A stretch of 64,000 nt of DNA, taken from assembly GCA_003218375.1 (NCBI GenBank), contig QHNH01000015.1, positions 1 to 64,000 on the forward strand. Direction: 5' to 3'. The stretch comes from Verrucomicrobiota bacterium. GTDB lineage: Bacteria; Verrucomicrobiota; Verrucomicrobiia; Chthoniobacterales; UBA10450. This document shows, one piece after another, positions 59,051-64,000 of this stretch (its first letter is position 1; every line of letters starts with the position of its first letter). The notes below the pieces were generated by a model that made no database searches, was not told the DNA's origin, and worked only from the letters and a program-made list of their open reading frames with translations. A program made the position numbers and the translations under genes.

Positions 59051-59439
59051 TCGCGATCCTTCTTCAATTCCACGCCCGTCATTTCAAACATTGACTTGTG
59101 CATGCGGCTGCGCGCGATCATCACGCAGACGAAGGCCAGGACAAAGTGCAGCCCGGCGGCCATGAGCGCCATCTTCACCCACGAAATATGAAAGGTGTGG
59201 GCCAGCCCCACGATCGCGCTCGCCACTAAAAAGATGTAGCCGAACACCGCGAGGAACGCGGCCGCCGCCAGGCACCCCACCAGCACCAGGACATGGACCA
59301 GCGCGGTCTTCGACTCCTTCGCGAAGAGCGCCACCCGGCTCTCCAGGAACCCGGCCAGGCTGTTGAGCAGCGAGACCAGATTATGGAGCAAGCCGGCGTG
59401 TCCCGCGGGATTGCGGAACCGCATCGTTTCGCCAGCCAT
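59008..59439 (-). CDS. YqjE/phage-holin-like membrane protein
   Basis: The product has 143 residues. It has LVSLLNSLAGFLESRVALFA and two hydrophobic helices (ALVHVLVLVGCLAAAAFLAV, VKMALMAAGLHFVLAFVCVM), then a C-terminal basic helix (ELKKDREWLKNLDKQ). The layout is that of the YqjE/phage holin family III proteins of the inner membrane. Its stop lies inside the next gene (43-base overlap). Confidence 0.75.
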   Translation of the reverse strand: MAGETMRFRNPAGHAGLLHNLVSLLNSLAGFLESRVALFAKESKTALVHVLVLVGCLAAAAFLAVFGYIFLVASAIVGLAHTFHISWVKMALMAAGLHFVLAFVCVMIARSRMHKSMFEMTGVELKKDREWLKNLDKQSHSTN

Positions 59440-59449
59440 GCGGCGCGAT

Positions 59450-59779
59450 CTAGCGACGGAAGATCAAGCCGAGAACGAACCCGATGCCGAGCGCGGTGAA
59501 AACGGCCTTCGTCGGGTTTTCGCGAACGTACTGCTCGCCGTCTTCCTGCAAAGTGCGGACACGGTCCCGCGCATCTTCCCAGACCTGTTCGGCTTTATCC
59601 TTGTATTCCTCAGCCATCGCGCCCGCGGCCGATTTCAAATCCTCCGCCATCACGCCGGCGGCGGACCGAAGATCCTCCGCGGCTTTGCGGACGTGGGTCT
59701 TGCTGCTTTCGAATTTATTCTGGGCGGCCGCTGGAATGGCTCCGCCGCCTGGTGTGGTTGTTTGATTTTCTTCAGCCAT
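59450..59779 (-). CDS. YqjD/ElaB-like (DUF883) membrane-anchored protein
   Basis: The product has 109 residues from the ATG at 59779; a longer frame to 59842 is not needed. It has a helical middle (FESSKTHVRKAAEDLRSAAG, and VMAEDLKSAAGAMAEEYKDK) and the C-terminal membrane helix typical of DUF883 (NPTKAVFTALGIGFVLGLIF, then RR). E. coli YqjD and ElaB of this type bind ribosomes to the inner membrane. AGGAAA precedes the ATG. Confidence 0.8.
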   Translation of the reverse strand: MAEENQTTTPGGGAIPAAAQNKFESSKTHVRKAAEDLRSAAGVMAEDLKSAAGAMAEEYKDKAEQVWEDARDRVRTLQEDGEQYVRENPTKAVFTALGIGFVLGLIFRR

Positions 59780-59925
59780 GGTGTTTTCCTGTCGATTCTT
59801 TTTCGGTCTCTTGGTTCGCTGCGTCTTTTTGACGGCATGCATGCGTTAATGATAAGTCCTCTTTAACTGAAACGAAACTCGCGTTTCAGTTGCGCTTGCT
59901 AAACGCGCTCGCGGGGTCCGGCTCC

Positions 59926-60144
59926 TCATTTCTCGCGGAAGATGATGCGCGCCTTGGTCAGATCGTAAGGCGAAAGTTCCACTTCCACCTTATCGCCCGG
60001 CACGATGCGAATGAAATGCTTGCGCATCTTGCCCGAGATATGGGCGAGGACATTCCGCGAACCCGGCAGGTCCACCCGGAACATCGTCCCCGGCAGGACC
60101 TGCGTCACCGTTCCTTCGGTTACGATCTGTTCTTCCTTGGGCAC
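59926..60144 (-). CDS. infA: translation initiation factor IF-1
   Basis: The product has 72 residues, the exact length of IF-1. It starts [20 protein letters not shown] and has the S1/OB-fold signature [20 protein letters not shown]. It binds the A site of the 30S subunit. It is transcribed alone. Confidence 0.97.
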   Translation of the reverse strand: MPKEEQIVTEGTVTQVLPGTMFRVDLPGSRNVLAHISGKMRKHFIRIVPGDKVEVELSPYDLTKARIIFREK

Positions 60145-60182
60145 GGCTGCATCATAGGCAAAGAAACGCCGCTTCTCAACGT

Positions 60183-60264
60183 CTTCTGTAGCCGTCGCCC
60201 TGTGGGCGACGAGGGGAAAAACAACGCCATTCTCACGCTTCGCATAGCGAAGCGGCTACAGAAG
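60183..60264. repeat. palindromic repeat, family B
   Basis: The arms CTTCTGTAGCC and GGCTACAGAAG are inverted. Inner palindromes are GTCGCCCTGTGGGCGAC (left) and CGCTTCGCATAGCGAAGCG (right). Confidence 0.85.
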
Positions 60265-60273
60265 CATTCTTGA

Positions 60274-60843
60274 TCATGGCCGCACGATCACCGGCGTCCC
60301 GATATGCGCCGCCTCATAAAACTGGCGGGCCTTCCAATAGGGCATCCGGATACAACCGTGCGACGCCGGCACCCCGGGCAAATAGCCCTGATGCAATCCG
60401 TAACCGGGCGAAAACTCAACGAAGAACGGCATTGATGCGCCGACGAAATGCGAGTGGGCGGGCTTCGAATCCTTGCGGCTGTCGACGTTCGCCCTCACCA
60501 CTCTGCCCGAATCATCGACGTAATTGCCATACAGGCTCGAGCGATGGTCCACATCCTTTCGAATCACCTGGAATCGGCCGACCGGCGTGCGGTGCCCTTC
60601 GCGTCCGCTGGAGATGCGCGATGCGGCGGTGCGATGTTTTCCCCGGTAAAGATAAACCTGCTGTTCGCCGAGATCGACCACGATGGACGCGCGCCCGGAA
60701 TGTCGCTCCGGCACATGCGAGGTGACCAGGTCGGTGACGGTGTGATAAGTGCCGCAACTGCTGAGGGCCGCGGCGAGCAGCGTGAGCGCGGAAAAGACCC
60801 CGACCCGATTTGCGATTCTTTTATAGTTCGACGAAATCTGCAT
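60274..60843 (-). CDS. L,D-transpeptidase (YkuD) lipoprotein
   Basis: The product has 189 residues from the ATG at 60843. The N-terminus has a lipoprotein signal (VFSALTLLAAALSSCGTYHT, lipobox LSSC). The YkuD domain is complete: VDLGEQQVYLYRGKHRTAAS, GREGHRTPVGRFQVIRK and PASHGCIRMPYWKARQFYE, with the catalytic Cys in SHGCIRM. It makes 3-3 cross-links in peptidoglycan or attaches lipoproteins. Its start codon is only two bases from the start of the divergent lipoprotein gene at 60846. Confidence 0.9.
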   Translation of the reverse strand: MQISSNYKRIANRVGVFSALTLLAAALSSCGTYHTVTDLVTSHVPERHSGRASIVVDLGEQQVYLYRGKHRTAASRISSGREGHRTPVGRFQVIRKDVDHRSSLYGNYVDDSGRVVRANVDSRKDSKPAHSHFVGASMPFFVEFSPGYGLHQGYLPGVPASHGCIRMPYWKARQFYEAAHIGTPVIVRP

Positions 60844-60845
60844 CA

Positions 60846-60995
60846 ATGGCGCGCCTCGCTCTGCTACTCATCGTGTTCGCGCTCCTGGCTGGCTGTGCGG
60901 AGGAACCGGTTTTCAAACACGATGAAAACAATCCCGTGCCGGGCGAGGTAAACACGGCTCCGCAAACCGATCCTCGAAGCGGCTGGGCGTGGTAA
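60846..60995 (+). CDS. small lipoprotein
   Basis: The product has 49 residues with a lipoprotein signal (MARLALLLIVFALLAGCAEE, lipobox LAGC) and a short acidic mature part (HDENNPVPGEVNTAPQTDPR). A longer frame from 60810 has no clear start. It is divergent from the L,D-transpeptidase gene, with the two ATGs separated by two bases (CATCAATG). Function is unknown. Confidence 0.6.
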   Translation: MARLALLLIVFALLAGCAEEPVFKHDENNPVPGEVNTAPQTDPRSGWAW

Positions 60996-60996
60996 G

Positions 60997-62862
60997 TCAG
61001 TGCCGGTCGAAATCTTCCAGCGAAAGCGCCGGCAGGTATTCGCCGTTCTCATCGCGTTTCCACCAGGCACCGGTGGCGCGGTGTTCCGTCCAAGTGGTAA
61101 ACCGATATTCGTAAAGCCGGGCGCGAACATAGTGGGGCGGAGTTTCCGGGAAAGGATTGTGCGCGAACAGCCGGGTCACGGCCGGCGTGTTGCGGAGCAG
61201 ACGCTCCAGCAGACTGACGAACCACGGATTCTGCCGGTAAGTGCCGAGCGCGGCAAACCACATTTGCCAATCGAGTCGCGGCTGGTGCGGCGCGACCCAC
61301 CGCGGCGGGTTGTCCAGGGCGCCTGGCTTCCACTTGAATTCGTAGGGCAGCCAATTGTTTCCGTCGGCGCTTCCCTCGATGATGATCTCCGGGCGCGATT
61401 TCGTCATGACGCGGAATAAGCCGTAGCCGTTAACGATCCGAAACGGCTCGACGTAACCGGCGAGCATGCTGATCGGCCGCGGCCATTCGCGTTCTGGTTT
61501 GATCGCCGAGTAGATAAACATGGCGTTGATCGGCAGGGTAATGATAAGCACCGCAATAGCTGCAATGGGCAAGGCGCCCGCATTGTCCGGAACGCGCTCT
61601 GGCCTGCGCGTTTTCAGGACCCGGGCTATTAACATGTCGTCGAAGAGCAACAGACAGAGCGCGATCGCGAGAAGATTGAAGAAGCAATAGTTGCCCGTCG
61701 CCGCGATAGCGAGCTGCAGCGCGATCAGAAGTCCAGCCGCGACATGCCGCAAGCGGCGCGGTGCCCAGACGAAGAACGGCGCGACAATCTCGACGACGAG
61801 ACAGAAGGCGACCGAAAATTTCTTGAACCATTCCGGATGCTGGTCCGACCACCAGCCGATCACGGTCGGGAGCGGCTGCGTCCAATAATGATAATCAAGC
61901 GCGGTCAAATTCCACCAGGATTCGTCGTGACTGGTCAGCTTCACGACGCCGGACATGAACAGCAGTTTAAAAAGAAGCAGTTTGAGCAAAAACAATCCGA
62001 CGCGTGAAAATGGCGCGGGGTTGTTCGAGTCCATCCGCCAGCGCCAGGGCGCGAAAAAGAGGGCGAGAAAACCGGTTTCGAGCAGGAGGATGTCCCATTG
62101 GAAACTGAGGAACGTCTGGCCGGCGATCGTGAGCGACAAATAAACAACGAAAAGAAGAGTGAGCGAGAGAACTGGCGCCAGGCCCGCCATTAATAAAACG
62201 GAAATAATCGCGCCCGCCCCGCAGAGAAAATGAAGGAAGGCGTCGCTCGAGTTGAACCAGCAGAGCGTGGGAAAAAGGAAAAACGCATCCGGTCCCAGCT
62301 GCTCGCGCGCAAACTGCAGATGCTGGCCTGCCGGCAATATCCCCTGCTCTCCGATTAGCCCGTCGATTTGGAGCCAGAGCGAGACGAACGCGATCAGATA
62401 AATCGCTCCGAGCGAGCGGACAAACAGATCGCGGCTTTCAAAGTAAGTGGGACGACGAACTTCATTGCCCCAGAGCACGCGGGTAAAGAAAGAGGCCAGC
62501 CTCCGATTCCGCGCAATCACGCGATAGGCCGTTTCGCTGATCGGCGCGAAACCCGGGAGGTGCTCGTAACACCAAACCAAAGCCCGGCCTCTGCGCACGG
62601 TGCCTAACGAACGGAAAGCAGCTTCCGCCCCGCGATAGACCGTTCCGTCTTTCTCGATGAAGTGGAGTGCCTGCTCTAAATCCTCGCGCGGAATTTCCGG
62701 AAATCGCGCCGCCGCTTCCTGGAACGGCGCGTAGTCGACCGCACCTCGCGTCAGCTCGCGCCATCGTTCGATCCAGCGCCGGCAAAAATTGCAGTCGCCA
62801 TCGAAGACGACGAGCGGTTTGGCTGGCGCCTTGCGCACGGAGAGATGAAGTACAGCGGCCAT
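60997..62862 (-). CDS. fusion of DCC-type thiol oxidoreductase domain and lipase maturation factor-like membrane domain
   Basis: The product has 621 residues. Residues of about 15-130 are a DCC (DUF393) domain with the D-C-C-type motif VVFDGDCNFCRRWIERWREL. The rest is a lipase maturation factor-like membrane protein with many helices (YLIAFVSLWLQIDGLIGEQG, FLSFQWDILLLETGFLALFF, FMSGVVKLTSHDESWWNLTA, LDYHYWTQPLPTVIGWW) and a C-terminal soluble domain (WFVSLLERLLRNTPAVTRLF). LMF proteins aid lipase folding in animals. Bacterial members are of unknown role. The fusion suggests disulfide handling linked to the membrane step. It overlaps the xthA stop by one base. Confidence 0.85.
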   Translation of the reverse strand: MAAVLHLSVRKAPAKPLVVFDGDCNFCRRWIERWRELTRGAVDYAPFQEAAARFPEIPREDLEQALHFIEKDGTVYRGAEAAFRSLGTVRRGRALVWCYEHLPGFAPISETAYRVIARNRRLASFFTRVLWGNEVRRPTYFESRDLFVRSLGAIYLIAFVSLWLQIDGLIGEQGILPAGQHLQFAREQLGPDAFFLFPTLCWFNSSDAFLHFLCGAGAIISVLLMAGLAPVLSLTLLFVVYLSLTIAGQTFLSFQWDILLLETGFLALFFAPWRWRMDSNNPAPFSRVGLFLLKLLLFKLLFMSGVVKLTSHDESWWNLTALDYHYWTQPLPTVIGWWSDQHPEWFKKFSVAFCLVVEIVAPFFVWAPRRLRHVAAGLLIALQLAIAATGNYCFFNLLAIALCLLLFDDMLIARVLKTRRPERVPDNAGALPIAAIAVLIITLPINAMFIYSAIKPEREWPRPISMLAGYVEPFRIVNGYGLFRVMTKSRPEIIIEGSADGNNWLPYEFKWKPGALDNPPRWVAPHQPRLDWQMWFAALGTYRQNPWFVSLLERLLRNTPAVTRLFAHNPFPETPPHYVRARLYEYRFTTWTEHRATGAWWKRDENGEYLPALSLEDFDRH

Positions 62863-63629
62863 TAGGTTTGAAACTCCGCCCAGACTGGGGCGTGATCGGA
62901 TGGTTCCTTCCCTTTCCGCATCTCGCGCTCAATCCCGGTCGCGCTGCATCGAGGCGCCAGCGATTTGCTCGCGAGGATCGCATCGATCCGCAGTCCCCGG
63001 TTCTTCGGGAACGAAAGCATCCGGTAATCCCACCAGCTGAACAACCCGGGTTCGGGATGATGCAGGCGCAACGTGTCGACTAGTCCAATTGCGCATAGTT
63101 CTTCAAAGGCCTTGCGTTCGCCGTCCGAACACATGATCGCGCCGCGCCAGAGGTCGGGATCGTAAACGTCCTCGTCTTTCGGCGCGACGTTGAAGTCGCC
63201 ACAGACGACGAGCGGCTGGTCGGCGCTCTCCCGTTCCAAACAATTTCGGAGCCGCTCGTACCACCTCATCTTGTAATCGTAAGCCGGCGATCCCACCGCC
63301 TGGCCGTTCGGCGCGTAGATCGAATAGATGCGCAACCCGCCGATCGTCGCCGCAAGCACTCGCGCCTGCGGATCTTCTTCCTCATCGCACAGGGCCGGCC
63401 GCACCTCGCCCGGCGCGATCTTCGAAATGATCGCCACCCCGTTATACGATTTCTGCCCGTGAAACGCGCAATGATATCCGGCTGCCTTCAGGTCGAGAAC
63501 CGGGAATTGCTCGTCCGTGCATTTCGTTTCCTGGAGGCAAACAACGTCGGGTTGGGTCGAAGCGAGCCAGTTCACAAAGCGCTCCTGACGTTTGCGAAGC
63601 GAATTGATGTTCCAAGAAACAATTTTCAT
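62862..63629 (-). CDS. xthA: exodeoxyribonuclease III
   Basis: The product has 255 residues, normal for XthA. The AP endonuclease family motifs are intact: MKIVSWNINSLRKRQERFVN, VVCLQETKCTDEQFP, IYSIYAPNGQAVGSPAYDYK, LVVCGDFNVAPKDEDVYDP, SWWDYRMLSFPKNRGLRID and PSDHAPVWAEF. It repairs abasic sites and degrades the 3' strand of duplex DNA. Confidence 0.95.
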   Translation of the reverse strand: MKIVSWNINSLRKRQERFVNWLASTQPDVVCLQETKCTDEQFPVLDLKAAGYHCAFHGQKSYNGVAIISKIAPGEVRPALCDEEEDPQARVLAATIGGLRIYSIYAPNGQAVGSPAYDYKMRWYERLRNCLERESADQPLVVCGDFNVAPKDEDVYDPDLWRGAIMCSDGERKAFEELCAIGLVDTLRLHHPEPGLFSWWDYRMLSFPKNRGLRIDAILASKSLAPRCSATGIEREMRKGKEPSDHAPVWAEFQT

Positions 63630-63648
63630 CGCCGAAGGCCCCGCTCGG

Positions 63649-63675
63649 AACTCGACCGCTTAAAGCGGTCGAGTT
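63649..63675. terminator. terminator-like hairpin
   Basis: AACTCGACCGCT and AGCGGTCGAGTT pair perfectly over 12 bases with a three-base TAA centre. It lies between two genes in the same direction. It lacks a long U-run, so it may be a repeat of the palindrome type rather than a terminator. Confidence 0.5.
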
Positions 63676-63696
63676 TCCCCGGTGGCCAGTCGCCGT

Positions 63697-64000
63697 TCAC
63701 AATTCGATCTCCACCCCTGGCACTGGCACGATGACCTCCGATTCCGGCAACGCCGCTGCCAACTGCGCGTGCGTCCACGACACTGCCGGCATATCGCCGT
63801 GCACGAGCACGATCTTTTTCGGCGCGAGCTGCTTCACGTAACGCACGATCGATTCGCGCGAGGCGTGGGCGCTGAATTGGAATTGCTCGATCTGGCAGGC
63901 CAGCCGTTGGGGCGGCTCGTCCGGATCGAGCGTGACCAGGTCCCCGGGCTTCGCGGCTCGGATAAGGCCGGCCGGTGATTCCGGATCGGCGTAGCCGACG
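63697..64000 (-). CDS. beta-CASP/MBL-fold metallo-hydrolase, C-terminal part (window edge)
   Basis: The gene runs off the window; 101 C-terminal codons are visible. ACQIEQFQFSAHASRESIVR and YVKQLAPKKIVLVHGDMPAV show the FSAHA motif and the conserved HGD of the beta-CASP C-terminal region, as in CPSF/RNase J-like or YSH1-type proteins. It is probably a single-strand RNA or DNA nuclease. The N-terminal metallo-beta-lactamase half is beyond the window. Confidence 0.75.
   Translation of the reverse strand, partial: VGYADPESPAGLIRAAKPGDLVTLDPDEPPQRLACQIEQFQFSAHASRESIVRYVKQLAPKKIVLVHGDMPAVSWTHAQLAAALPESEVIVPVPGVEIEL

Noticed and set aside
1448-60264. A CRISPR array among the many repeats
   Set aside because: Repeats are dispersed palindromes of varied sequence, with no regular spacer ladder and no cas genes.

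Overview
The window looks like a chromosomal piece of a soil-type Verrucomicrobiota bacterium (Chthoniobacterales/Spartobacteria-like). This is inferred from gene content: a complete Amuc_1098 to Amuc_1102 type IV pilus-like cluster (the set first described in Akkermansia), an McsA-McsB-ClpC operon in a Gram-negative setting (MCE/MlaE/LolD envelope genes, TonB-dependent receptor), many secreted proteins sharing one C-terminal module, and a very high load of intergenic palindromic repeats. No rRNA or CRISPR array was seen; one tRNA (Val, anticodon TAC) is present.

Layout. 0-3.2 kb: two secreted proteins with the shared C-terminal module (the first cut by the window edge and frameshifted). 3.3-3.8 kb: a decayed REP-associated tyrosine transposase (RAYT) flanked by palindromic repeats. 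3.9-12.8 kb: minus-strand pilus-like operon (UDP-glucuronate decarboxylase, Amuc_1102-, 1101/PilM-, 1100-, 1099-, 1098/secretin-like genes, small secreted protein), with palindromic repeats in nearly every gap. 13.1-14.4 kb and 20.4-21.6 kb: small orphan genes separated by integron attC-like sites, with no integrase in view. Between them: a large TonB-dependent receptor, a NupC nucleoside transporter and a TIR-domain protein. 21.6-29.2 kb: methyltransferase, TrpS, PIN-TRAM protein, MCE/MlaF/MlaE lipid transport genes, XerC-type recombinase. 29.3-37.7 kb: ClpC-McsB-McsA, BCAT, secreted Pcm, LolD, peptidoglycan-binding protein, TrmL. 37.9-44.7 kb: transaldolase, a matrixin-like protease with the C-terminal module, a methyltransferase/class III aminotransferase pair next to a relic of the aminotransferase, and small envelope proteins. 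44.9-49.9 kb: purL-purF-purM, with three repeat elements absorbed in frame into purL. 49.9-64 kb: aldo/keto reductase, a histone-H1-like basic repeat protein, tRNA-Val, assorted oxidoreductases and lipoproteins, fumarylacetoacetase, a YqjD/YqjE-like envelope operon, IF-1, L,D-transpeptidase, a DCC-lipase maturation factor fusion, exonuclease III and the end of a beta-CASP metallo-hydrolase.

The most notable signals are: (1) repeat families whose outer arms are conserved while the inner palindromes change with base-pair compensation, and which sit beside a RAYT relic, inside purL and at the 5' end of the Amuc_1102-like gene; (2) two cassette arrays with attC sites and no integrase; (3) a C-terminal module of about 130 residues present seven times in four unrelated secreted proteins; (4) a 36-bp element found 8-9 nt before the start codons of two unrelated genes. 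Family names come from reading the protein sequences and remembered family features; no database search was run.
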